The notes: generated from the sequence alone by a model not told the origin. A stretch of DNA of 6,267 nucleotides from an uncultured Bacilli bacterium (GCA_947627685.1 CANQWZ010000073.1:1-6267), one strand, 5' to 3'. Shown: positions 1 through 6,170, counted from the first letter of the stretch. Numbers and translations: made by a program.

Positions 1-575
1 AAAATATTGAAACACTTGATCGTAAGTCATATTACAAGTTGTTTTCACCGGTATTTCAAGAAATAAATGGCTTTAATTTTGAAATAAGAGAAAATGTTGC
101 GATGCGTTATCAAGATGAAGTTAACGATGAAATGGTTGATGATGCTTTATATTTAGCAGGATTAAAAGAACAAATAGATGTTTTACCAAATAAAGCAAGG
201 ACTATTTTATTAAAAGAGTTAGAAGAAAGTGGCATTGAACTTTCGGGTGGGCAAATGCAAAAACTTGGTCTTGCTAGAGCAATATATAAAAAAAGTGATG
301 TCATTATTTTAGATGAGCCAACCTCGGCACTTGATGCTCTTGCGGAAAGCAAAATGTATACTAATTTCAATCAAATCATTGGTGATGCTGGGGCAATATA
401 TATATCACACCGCCTAGCTTCAACGTATTTTTGTGATTATATTTTGTTTTTAAATGCGGGGAAAATTATCGAACAAGGTACGCATGATGAGTTAATGCAA
501 AAAAAGGGCGAATACTTTAATCTTTTCTCTTTGCAAGCTAAATACTACCAAAAGGAGGATCCTTGCAATGAGTAA
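1..575 (+). CDS. ABC exporter half-transporter, C-terminal part (5' end off the window)
   Basis: This is the ATP-binding end of an ABC exporter subunit that would hydrolyse ATP to drive export across the cytoplasmic membrane; the substrate is unknown. The frame is open to the left edge (first full codon at 3), so a TTG at 39 is internal and not the start. The Walker A motif and membrane domain are missing because the window begins late. Visible NBD motifs are the Q-loop (FSPVFQE, from about 42), signature LSGGQ at 240-254, Walker B with catalytic Glu (IILDEP, Asp 312-314, Glu 315-317), D-loop SALD and H-loop His at 408-410. All are intact, so this nucleotide-binding domain looks catalytically competent. 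The last 8 nt overlap the next ABC gene, whose product has a closely related C-terminus (both contain QAKYYQ). This points to co-translation and a heterodimer. Family assignment is firm; substrate class cannot be told. Confidence 0.93.
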   Translation, partial: NIETLDRKSYYKLFSPVFQEINGFNFEIRENVAMRYQDEVNDEMVDDALYLAGLKEQIDVLPNKARTILLKELEESGIELSGGQMQKLGLARAIYKKSDVIILDEPTSALDALAESKMYTNFNQIIGDAGAIYISHRLASTYFCDYILFLNAGKIIEQGTHDELMQKKGEYFNLFSLQAKYYQKEDPCNE

Positions 576-2385
576 AATGACCAAAGAACAAAAATATCAA
601 AGATCAATTAGAAGAAATCTTAAATACTTTTTACCTATTATTTTTAAACGCTCTAAAATCTATTTTGTTTATAACTTTTTTAAAATTATTTTAGATAGTT
701 TATTACCAATTGTTAATATCTATTTTCCAGCTAGAATTATTGGTGAGTTAGTTGGGGCTAAAAATATAACAATGATTGTTATATATATATTGATTGTTAT
801 TTTAGCTAATAACCTTGGTGCAATTTTAAGAAAATATCTTGAGTTAAAAATTGCCCTCATAAATGATAAACTAAGTAAGTATTTTGATGAACTTTTAAAT
901 GCTAAAAGTTTGCGACTTGATTATCCTAGTTGTGAAGATCCCGCTATTAAAGATTTATGTGAAAAAGCTAATGCGGGAATGCATTATGAAACACAAGGTA
1001 TTTCGGTAACTATTGATACACTTAGTAGCCTAATTAGTAAAATTATTGCTGCAGCATCGGTAATTACAATTGTTATTTTTAGTAGTACCCCTTTATTAAT
1101 TATTCTTGTTAGTATTACAACAATTGTTAATACGATTATTTGTATTTTAAGAAATCGGTTAAACTTTAATTTTTATAAAGAAAATACCCGTTTAAATCGT
1201 TATTTTTTCTATTTCTTTTATGATTTGGTAGATTTTAATTTTGCTAAAGATTTAAGATTATATGATGCAAGCCCACTAGTAATTGACTCAAGTAAGGCTA
1301 ATGCGCATATAGCAATAAAAAAATACAAAAAGCTTTTTACTAAAGATGGCATTCTTAATTTAATTTCTATTGTCTTAACTAATATCTTTGATAATATTTT
1401 AGTATATATATATTTGATTATTTGTTGCTATAATAAAGTAATAGATATTGCTACCTTAACAATGCTTGTTACAGCTTATGCTACTTTTAGTCATTCGCTT
1501 ACAGGTATATTTAGAGAAATATTTGATTTTGAATATATTGCTTCTTATCAAAATTATTTTATTGATTTTATGGAGCTTGCTACTAAAATGCAACTAGGCA
1601 CTAAAATGCCTCCTAAAGATATATTCAGTATTGAATTTAAACATGTATATTTTAAATATCCTCGTACAGATAATTATGTTATTGAAGATTTCAACCTAAC
1701 TATCAAGCAAAACGAAAGACTTTCCCTTGTTGGCTTAAACGGGGCTGGTAAAAGCACCTTAATGAAATTACTATGTCGTTTATATGATGTAGATAAGGGA
1801 GAGATTCTATTAAATGGCATAGATATCAAAGAATTTGACTATGAAGAATATCTAAAATTATTTTCCATTATCTTTCAAGATTTTAAATTAATTTCTTTTA
1901 CTATTAAAAATAACATTGAATGTTTAGATGATAATCATGATAAATTATATGATGCTTTTACAAGAAGTGGTATTAAAGAGCGTATTGAAGAACTGCCTTT
2001 AAAAGAAAATACTTATATTAATAAATACTTTAGTAAAGATGGTATTGTTTTTAGTGGTGGTGAAATGCAAAAATTAGCTATTGCAAGAGCTATTTATAAA
2101 GATGGTCCTATCGTTATTTTAGATGAACCAACCTCGGCTCTTGATCCTTTGGCAGAAGCTGATATATATACTCGCTTTAATGAGATAATAGGTAAAAAGA
2201 TGGCTATTTTTATTTCCCATCGTTTATCAAGTTGTAAGTTTGCGGACAGAATTGTTGTGCTTGATGGTAAAAGAATTGTTGAAGAAGGAAAACACGATGA
2301 TCTTATGAAAATAACAAATGGTAAATATCAAAAAATGTTTAACGAACAAGCTAAATATTATCAAGAAAGAAATAAAAATGTTTAA
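568..2385 (+). CDS. ABC exporter half-transporter (membrane domain plus ATPase), 605 aa
   Basis: A full-length type IV ABC exporter subunit, with an N-terminal membrane domain fused to a C-terminal ATPase. Hydrophobic segments lie at about residues 31-57, 66-86, 151-171, 174-195, 263-287 and, more weakly, 291-312, matching the usual six helices. The ATPase has an A-loop Tyr364, Walker A GLNGAGKST at 389-397, Q-loop Gln437, signature FSGGE at 495-499, Walker B Asp519 with catalytic Glu520, and H-loop His551. The signature departs mildly from LSGGQ. There is no N-terminal C39 peptidase domain, so it is not a bacteriocin-processing exporter. The ATG at 568 is preceded by AAAGGAGG (551-558) at 9 nt spacing. 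It overlaps the upstream ABC gene by 8 nt and is followed by a strong terminator, so it is the last gene of that operon. It most likely pairs with the upstream subunit. The gene is very AT-rich. Drug, lipid or peptide export are all possible. Confidence 0.93.
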   Translation: MSKMTKEQKYQRSIRRNLKYFLPIIFKRSKIYFVYNFFKIILDSLLPIVNIYFPARIIGELVGAKNITMIVIYILIVILANNLGAILRKYLELKIALINDKLSKYFDELLNAKSLRLDYPSCEDPAIKDLCEKANAGMHYETQGISVTIDTLSSLISKIIAAASVITIVIFSSTPLLIILVSITTIVNTIICILRNRLNFNFYKENTRLNRYFFYFFYDLVDFNFAKDLRLYDASPLVIDSSKANAHIAIKKYKKLFTKDGILNLISIVLTNIFDNILVYIYLIICCYNKVIDIATLTMLVTAYATFSHSLTGIFREIFDFEYIASYQNYFIDFMELATKMQLGTKMPPKDIFSIEFKHVYFKYPRTDNYVIEDFNLTIKQNERLSLVGLNGAGKSTLMKLLCRLYDVDKGEILLNGIDIKEFDYEEYLKLFSIIFQDFKLISFTIKNNIECLDDNHDKLYDAFTRSGIKERIEELPLKENTYINKYFSKDGIVFSGGEMQKLAIARAIYKDGPIVILDEPTSALDPLAEADIYTRFNEIIGKKMAIFISHRLSSCKFADRIVVLDGKRIVEEGKHDDLMKITNGKYQKMFNEQAKYYQERNKNV

Positions 2386-2398
2386 AAAATAACAAAAT

Positions 2399-2437
2399 AA
2401 AATAACACATTGCCTATAGCAATTGTGTTATTTTTTT
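2399..2437 (+). terminator. Rho-independent terminator of the ABC exporter operon
   Basis: The arm AATAACACATTGC (2401-2413) pairs with GCAA-t-TGTGTTATT (2419-2432) through 13 base pairs with a single bulged T at 2423 and a 5-nt loop (CTATA). Two more A-T pairs extend the base outward. Seven consecutive T residues (2431-2437) follow, partly shared with the stem. It begins about 14 nt after the stop of the second ABC gene, a typical intrinsic terminator placement. Confidence 0.88.
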
Positions 2438-2445
2438 GATATAAT
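2417..2445 (+). promoter_or_regulatory. Promoter of ugpC with perfect extended -10
   Basis: TGATATAAT at 2437-2445 is an exact extended -10 (TGnTATAAT). The best -35 at 17-nt spacing is the poor TAGCAA (2417-2422, 3 of 6 to TTGACA), which lies inside the terminator hairpin; an extended -10 can compensate for a weak -35. The predicted transcript start is near 2452, giving a leader of about 38 nt. An alternative reading is TTGATA (2436-2441), 18 nt, TAAAAT (2460-2465), starting near 2472. The two overlap and only mapping of the 5' end can separate them. Confidence 0.68.
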
Positions 2446-2489
2446 ATTATCGTATGCAATAAAATATTAAAAATAGGAGGTAATTTTTT

Positions 2490-3626
2490 ATGGCAACTGT
2501 TGAACTAAAGAACATCAACAAAATTTATAGTAACAATGTACAAGCAGTATTTGATTTTAACTTAAAAATCAAAGACCGTGAATTTATTGTTTTCGTTGGT
2601 CCATCAGGATGTGGTAAAACCACAACCCTTAGAATGATTGCGGGCCTTGAAGAAATCACAAGCGGTCAACTATTCATTGATGGTGAAGTTATGAATGACG
2701 TAGCTCCAAGAGATCGTAATATTGCCATGGTTTTCCAATCTTATGCACTATATCCACACTTTAGTGTATATGATAATATGGCATTTGGTCTAAAATTAAG
2801 AAAATTCTCACGTAATGAAATTGATCGTCGTGTACAAGATGTAGCCGAAAAATTAGGTTTAAAACCTTATCTAGATCGTAAACCTGCAGCTTTATCAGGT
2901 GGTCAACGTCAAAGAGTTGCGCTTGGTCGTGCTATCGTTCGTGATGCGAAAGTCTTCTTAATGGACGAACCTCTTTCTAACCTAGATGCTAAACTTCGTG
3001 TTCAAATGCGTTCTGAATTAATTAAAATTCATGAAAGTTTAGGTACAACTACCATTTATGTTACCCATGACCAAATTGAAGCTATGACTATGGCAACTAG
3101 AATTGTTGTTATGAAAGATGGTTGGATTCAACAAGTAGGTGCTCCAAAAGAAATTTATGACAAACCAAATAATATTTTCGTAGGTGGCTTTATTGGTACT
3201 CCACCAATGAACTTTGTAAATGGTGTAGTTGGTAAAGATGGTATTTTTGAATGTGGAAGCCATCGTTTTGGGGTAGTAAGAATACCAGTACCAGAAGAAC
3301 AAATGGAAATTTTAAAAGCTAACAATTTCCTTGAAAAAGATGTTATTATGGGTATTAGACCAGAAGATATCTCTGACCAAGAAGAAGATTTTACTAAACA
3401 CCCTGAATGGACAGCTGAATACAAAGTTGATATTTCCGAGTTACTTGGTGCTGAATCACAAATTAGAGTTAAACTTCCAGGTAAAGATGTAACAGGCCAA
3501 GCAATCACGGCGAAAGTTCCAGCTCGTATTGATATTCATACTAACGATAACATTACTTTAATGCTAAATATGAATAAATGTCATTTCTTTGATCCTGAAA
3601 CTGAAAATAGACTTAAGAAAGATTAA
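2490..3626 (+). CDS. ugpC: UgpC/MsmX-type ATPase of carbohydrate ABC importers
   Basis: Cytoplasmic ATPase subunit of CUT1-family sugar importers (MalK/UgpC/MsmK/MsmX group), which works as a homodimer under a permease pair. The 378-aa length is typical. Motifs are Walker A GPSGCGKTT at 37-45, Q-loop Gln83 in VFQSYALYPH, signature LSGGQ at 135-139, Walker B Asp159 and Glu160 in FLMDEPLSNLD, and H-loop His193 in YVTHDQIEAM. A C-terminal TOBE/OB region from about 240 has the family markers GTPPMNF, MGIRPEDI and a final HFFDPET. The ATG at 2490 has a strong AGGAGGT (2475-2481) at 8 nt. No permease or solute-binding gene lies next to it. In Bacillus (MsmX) and streptococci (MsmK) such stand-alone ATPases serve several sugar importers, which is the likely role here by inference. 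Specific transport of glycerol-3-phosphate, as the name ugpC implies, is not supported by the sequence. It heads a probable operon with the ComK-like gene, pgk and tpiA. Confidence 0.93.
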   Translation: MATVELKNINKIYSNNVQAVFDFNLKIKDREFIVFVGPSGCGKTTTLRMIAGLEEITSGQLFIDGEVMNDVAPRDRNIAMVFQSYALYPHFSVYDNMAFGLKLRKFSRNEIDRRVQDVAEKLGLKPYLDRKPAALSGGQRQRVALGRAIVRDAKVFLMDEPLSNLDAKLRVQMRSELIKIHESLGTTTIYVTHDQIEAMTMATRIVVMKDGWIQQVGAPKEIYDKPNNIFVGGFIGTPPMNFVNGVVGKDGIFECGSHRFGVVRIPVPEEQMEILKANNFLEKDVIMGIRPEDISDQEEDFTKHPEWTAEYKVDISELLGAESQIRVKLPGKDVTGQAITAKVPARIDIHTNDNITLMLNMNKCHFFDPETENRLKKD

Positions 3627-3633
3627 TTAAAAA

Positions 3634-4047
3634 GTGATAAATCAAGATATTTTATACCTAAAAAAAGCTAATCGTGCAACAATGATAAAATATAAAAATC
3701 AAGATGTTATTATTGTTGATAAAATTTTAGAAAACCTTTTAGATGATTATCTTGCTAAAGATTTATCAACCCTTAAGGGACGTCTATTAGCTACATCAAA
3801 GGTATACCATATCTATAAACATATTCCATTATATTTAGGAAATAATATTACTCTAATACAAGCTTTTAATAAGAAAGAGATTGATAATATATATATCAAT
3901 AGTTATAATATTATTGATATGGTAAAGGATGAAACTAAAACTAAAATATTATTTCTTGATGGTAGTAGTATAACGATAAATAAACCTTATCGAATATTCA
4001 AGAAATATTATGATTTAAGCTTAGAAATTAAAAAAATTCAAGCATGA
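3634..4047 (+). CDS. Short ComK-like protein (putative competence-type transcription factor), 137 aa
   Basis: This lysine-rich small protein shows no signal peptide or membrane helix. It resembles ComK, the DNA-binding regulator of competence in Bacillus. Compared with B. subtilis ComK from memory, it shares an AT-rich-beta start (NRATMI, 13-18, like NGATIA), a GR pair (49-50), and in the last third the spacing T-x3-F-x-[ND]-G-x8-Y-x2-F (Thr103, Phe107, Gly110, Tyr119, Phe122), identical to the ComK pattern. It ends near ComK residue 155, so the ComK tail of roughly 35-40 residues is absent. The start is GTG at 3634, seven nt after the ugpC stop. An in-frame TAA at 3628-3630 rules out anything longer, and there is no good Shine-Dalgarno, which suggests translation coupled to ugpC. 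ATG at 3682 (residue 17) is an alternative but would cut into the matching region. Tandem stops TGA TAG end the gene. The reading frame is solid; the ComK relationship is a probable family match, and competence function is not shown. Confidence 0.75.
   Translation: MINQDILYLKKANRATMIKYKNQDVIIVDKILENLLDDYLAKDLSTLKGRLLATSKVYHIYKHIPLYLGNNITLIQAFNKKEIDNIYINSYNIIDMVKDETKTKILFLDGSSITINKPYRIFKKYYDLSLEIKKIQA
3881..3909 (+). promoter_or_regulatory. Internal promoter candidate upstream of pgk, inside the ComK-like gene
   Basis: TTGATA at 3881-3886 (5 of 6 to TTGACA) and TATAAT at 3904-3909 (6 of 6) are separated by exactly 17 nt, the ideal sigma-A geometry. The predicted start is near 3916, giving a leader of about 150 nt before the pgk ATG. 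It would let pgk-tpiA be transcribed independently of ugpC. The surrounding codons are very AT-rich, so a chance match is possible. Confidence 0.5.
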
Positions 4048-4065
4048 TAGAAAGAGGAAAATAAA

Positions 4066-5295
4066 ATGGCAAAGAAAAATATTAAAGATTTAGACTTAAA
4101 AGGTAAAAGAGTCTTAATTAGAGTAGATTTCAATGTTCCAATGAAAAATGGAACTATTACAGATGAAAATAGAATCGTTCAAGCTATTCCTACGATTAAA
4201 TACGCAATTGATGAAGGCGGTAAAGTTATTGTTTTTTCTCATCTTGGCAGAGTAAAAACAGTTGATGATCTTGCGAAAAATAGCCTTGCACCTGTTGCGA
4301 AAAGACTAGCCGAAATTCTTGGCATGCCTGTTAAATTTGTTCCTACAACACGTGGCCAAGAATTAGAAGATGCTGTTAAAGCTTTAAAAGAAGGCGAAGT
4401 ATTAATGTTTGAAAACACAAGATACGAAGACTTAGATGGCAAAAAAGAATCTAATTGCGATCCAGAACTTAGTGCTTATTGGGCAAGTCTTGGTGATGTT
4501 TTCGTTAATGATGCTTTTGGTACAGCTCATAGAGCAGCAGCTTCTAATAAAGGAATTGCAAGTCATTTTCCAAATGATTCTGCAGCCGGCTTTTTACTAG
4601 AAAAAGAAATCAAATTTATTGGCGGAGCTGTTGATAATCCTGTAAGACCATTTGTGGCTATTTTAGGTGGCGCTAAAGTAAGTGATAAAATATCAGTTAT
4701 TGAAAACTTACTAAATAAAGCTGATAAAGTATTAATTTGTGGCGCAATGGCTTATACTTTCTTTAAAGCTCAAGGTCTTGAGGTTGGTTTATCTAAATGT
4801 GAAGATAATTTCGTTGAATATGCTAAAGGATTACTTGCTAAAGGAAAGGGTAAAATTGTCTTACCAGTAGATGTTGTAAGTGTAACTGTATCTAGTGAAG
4901 ATTGCGCAAATGATTTCTTTGGTACGATTGCTAAAGCAGACACTAAAGTAGTAGCAGTAGATGCTATTGATAAAGATGCTCAAGGCCTAGATTGTGGTCC
5001 TGCCACTATTGAACTTTTCAAAAAAGAATTACAAGGTGCTAAAACGGTTGTATGGAATGGTCCTGCTGGTGTTTTTGAAGTTGAAAAATTTGCAAAAGGC
5101 ACTAAAGCTATTTGTGAAGTTTTAGCACATCTTAAGGGTGCAACTACTATTATTGGTGGTGGTGATTCAGCAGCAGCAGCTATTTCAATGGGTTATGAAA
5201 GTAAGTTTAGCCATATTTCAACTGGTGGTGGTGCTAGCCTTAAATATCTTGAAGGTAAAGCCTTACCTGGTGTTACTTGCTTAAGTGATAAGTAA
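4066..5295 (+). CDS. pgk: Phosphoglycerate kinase
   Basis: Cytoplasmic glycolytic enzyme that transfers the acyl phosphate of 1,3-bisphosphoglycerate to ADP, giving 3-phosphoglycerate and ATP (reversible). The 409 residues are slightly longer than the ~394 of Bacillus PGK but without an obvious extra domain. Substrate-binding motifs of the N-terminal domain are RVDFN (19-23), Arg36, SHLGR (58-62), Arg119 in ENTRYED, and Arg156 in NDAFGTAHRA. The nucleotide-binding C-terminal domain has GGAKVSDK (201-208, Lys204), VVWNGPAGVFE (328-338), GGGDS (364-368) and TGGGASL (386-392). All key residues are present. The ATG at 4066 follows AGAGG (4053-4057) at 8 nt. It lies 18 nt after the ComK-like gene and 13 nt before tpiA with no terminator on either side. 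Transcription could come from the ugpC promoter or from the internal promoter candidate at 3881-3909. Its G+C is clearly higher than that of the ComK-like and exporter genes, as expected for a highly expressed gene. Confidence 0.98.
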   Translation: MAKKNIKDLDLKGKRVLIRVDFNVPMKNGTITDENRIVQAIPTIKYAIDEGGKVIVFSHLGRVKTVDDLAKNSLAPVAKRLAEILGMPVKFVPTTRGQELEDAVKALKEGEVLMFENTRYEDLDGKKESNCDPELSAYWASLGDVFVNDAFGTAHRAAASNKGIASHFPNDSAAGFLLEKEIKFIGGAVDNPVRPFVAILGGAKVSDKISVIENLLNKADKVLICGAMAYTFFKAQGLEVGLSKCEDNFVEYAKGLLAKGKGKIVLPVDVVSVTVSSEDCANDFFGTIAKADTKVVAVDAIDKDAQGLDCGPATIELFKKELQGAKTVVWNGPAGVFEVEKFAKGTKAICEVLAHLKGATTIIGGGDSAAAAISMGYESKFSHISTGGGASLKYLEGKALPGVTCLSDK

Positions 5296-5299
5296 TTGT

Positions 5300-5305
5300 G
5301 GTGAT
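5300..5305 (+). promoter_or_regulatory. Ribosome binding site that fixes the tpiA start
   Basis: GGTGAT at 5300-5305 matches the 3' half of the consensus AGGAGGTGAT, with the GG about 7 nt before the ATG at 5309. This supports that ATG over the upstream in-frame GTG at 5285, which lies inside pgk and would add eight residues not expected in the family. Confidence 0.6.
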
Positions 5306-5308
5306 AAA

Positions 5309-6073
5309 ATGCGAAAACCAATAATTGCGGGAAACTGGAAAATGTATAAAACAAGAGATGAGGCATTATCATTTATATATGCAGTAAACGAGATGCTTCC
5401 CTCTTCTGATATAGTAGATACCGTAGTTTGTGCACCATTTGTTGTTTTACGTTGCCTTGTTAAACGCCAAGGTCAAAACTTAAGAATTGGGGCTCAAAAT
5501 ATGCACTATGAAGAAAAAGGTGCTTATACAGGTGAAATTGCACCTCAAATGTTAACTTCACTTGGTGTTTCTTATGTAATCATCGGCCATTCTGAAAGAA
5601 GAGCTATGTTTAATGAAACAGACGAATCAGTTAATAAAAAGTTACATGCTGCTTTTAATCATGGCTTAACCCCTATTTTATGTGTTGGTGAAAAACTAGA
5701 ACAAAGAGAAAATGGTCAAACCGAAGCCGTAATCAAAGAACAACTTATTGAAGATTTAAAAGGCTTAAGTGCTGAAAATGTAAAAGCGTTAGTTATTGCT
5801 TATGAACCAATTTGGGCCATTGGTACTGGTAAAACAGCAACCGCTTCAGTAGCTGATGAAACATGTGGTTTTATTAGAAAAGTTATTGCTACTTTATATG
5901 ATAGTGATGTTGCCAATAGTATTCGTATTCAATATGGTGGTAGCGTTAAAACTTCTAATATTGAAGAATTAATGAAAATGCCTAATATTGATGGAGCCTT
6001 AATTGGTGGTGCGAGCTTAGTTGCAGAAGATTTCCTTTATTTTGCAAATGTAGCATCAAAAATACAAAAATAA
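5309..6073 (+). CDS. tpiA: Triosephosphate isomerase
   Basis: Interconverts dihydroxyacetone phosphate and glyceraldehyde-3-phosphate in glycolysis; a cytoplasmic TIM-barrel homodimer. The 254-aa length is normal. Catalytic residues are all present: Asn9 and Lys11 in AGNWKMYK, His94 in IIGHSERR and Glu166 in AYEPIW. The mobile loop 6 is PIWAIGTGKTA (167-177), and the phosphate-binding motifs are YGGS (209-212) and IGGASL (232-237). The N-terminus MRKPIIAGNWK matches bacterial homologues exactly when the ATG at 5309 is used. A GTG at 5285 is in frame but overlaps the end of pgk and lacks a ribosome site. It lies 13 nt after pgk and is followed directly by a terminator, so it is the last gene of the operon. 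gapA, gpmI and eno, often found with pgk-tpiA in Firmicutes, are not in the window: the upstream neighbour is the ComK-like gene, and the next gene downstream does not begin like gpmI. Confidence 0.98.
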   Translation: MRKPIIAGNWKMYKTRDEALSFIYAVNEMLPSSDIVDTVVCAPFVVLRCLVKRQGQNLRIGAQNMHYEEKGAYTGEIAPQMLTSLGVSYVIIGHSERRAMFNETDESVNKKLHAAFNHGLTPILCVGEKLEQRENGQTEAVIKEQLIEDLKGLSAENVKALVIAYEPIWAIGTGKTATASVADETCGFIRKVIATLYDSDVANSIRIQYGGSVKTSNIEELMKMPNIDGALIGGASLVAEDFLYFANVASKIQK

Positions 6074-6083
6074 AAAAGATTAT

Positions 6084-6118
6084 AATGATAGGTCTAAGAT
6101 GGGCCTATCATTTATTTT
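6084..6118 (+). terminator. Rho-independent terminator after tpiA
   Basis: AATGATAGG (6084-6092) pairs perfectly with CCTATCATT (6104-6112). Three further pairs (two G-U and one C-G) close the stem above it and leave a 5-nt loop, AAGAT. The tract TTTATTTT (6111-6118) follows. It begins 11 nt after the tpiA stop and ends the ugpC-to-tpiA unit. Confidence 0.88.
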
Positions 6119-6145
6119 GCGAAAAGATTAATAATGTGATATAAT
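6117..6145 (+). promoter_or_regulatory. Promoter of the gene starting at 6171
   Basis: TGATATAAT at 6137-6145 is an exact extended -10. TTGCGA (6117-6122, 4 of 6 to TTGACA) is exactly 17 nt upstream and overlaps the last bases of the tpiA terminator T-tract. The predicted start is near 6152, leaving a short leader of about 19 nt that still includes the ribosome site at 6161-6165. Confidence 0.72.
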
Positions 6146-6170
6146 AAAAAAAAGTTACTTGGAGGCAAAA

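Noticed and set aside
39..41. TTG at 39 as the start of the first ABC gene
   Set aside because: The frame stays open to the left edge and the upstream codons (LDRKSYYK) read as normal ATPase sequence before the Q-loop, so the gene begins outside the window.
110..370. 86-codon open frame on the - strand under the first ABC gene
   Set aside because: It is antisense to conserved signature and Walker B codons and has no initiation signals.
2386..2437. Bidirectional terminator, because T-rich sequence also flanks the hairpin on the - strand
   Set aside because: All supported genes in the window are on the + strand, so there is no opposing transcript for it to end; the A-rich flank is ordinary for this base composition.
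3039..3302. 87-codon open frame on the - strand inside ugpC
   Set aside because: Rich in Trp, Tyr, Asn and Thr as expected of a shadow of an AT-rich coding strand; no independent support.
3155..3508. 117-codon open frame on the - strand inside ugpC
   Set aside because: It is antisense to a fully conserved ATPase gene, has no ribosome site or promoter of its own, and its translation has no recognisable domain.
4045..4050. TGA read as Trp (Mycoplasma-type code), extending the ComK-like gene by one codon to the TAG
   Set aside because: Conserved Trp residues in PGK, TIM and UgpC all use TGG, and no conserved Trp position uses TGA, so TGA is a stop here.
3910..4065. Riboswitch or T-box in the long leader predicted upstream of pgk
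   Set aside because: I see no conserved core, strong hairpin or anti-terminator in this stretch, and it is fully accounted for as the end of the ComK-like coding region.
4239..4442. 67-codon open frame on the - strand inside pgk
   Set aside because: Shadow of conserved PGK codons with no support of its own.
5285..5308. GTG at 5285 as the tpiA start, giving eight extra residues
   Set aside because: It lies within the end of pgk, lacks a ribosome site, and the family N-terminus begins exactly at the ATG at 5309.
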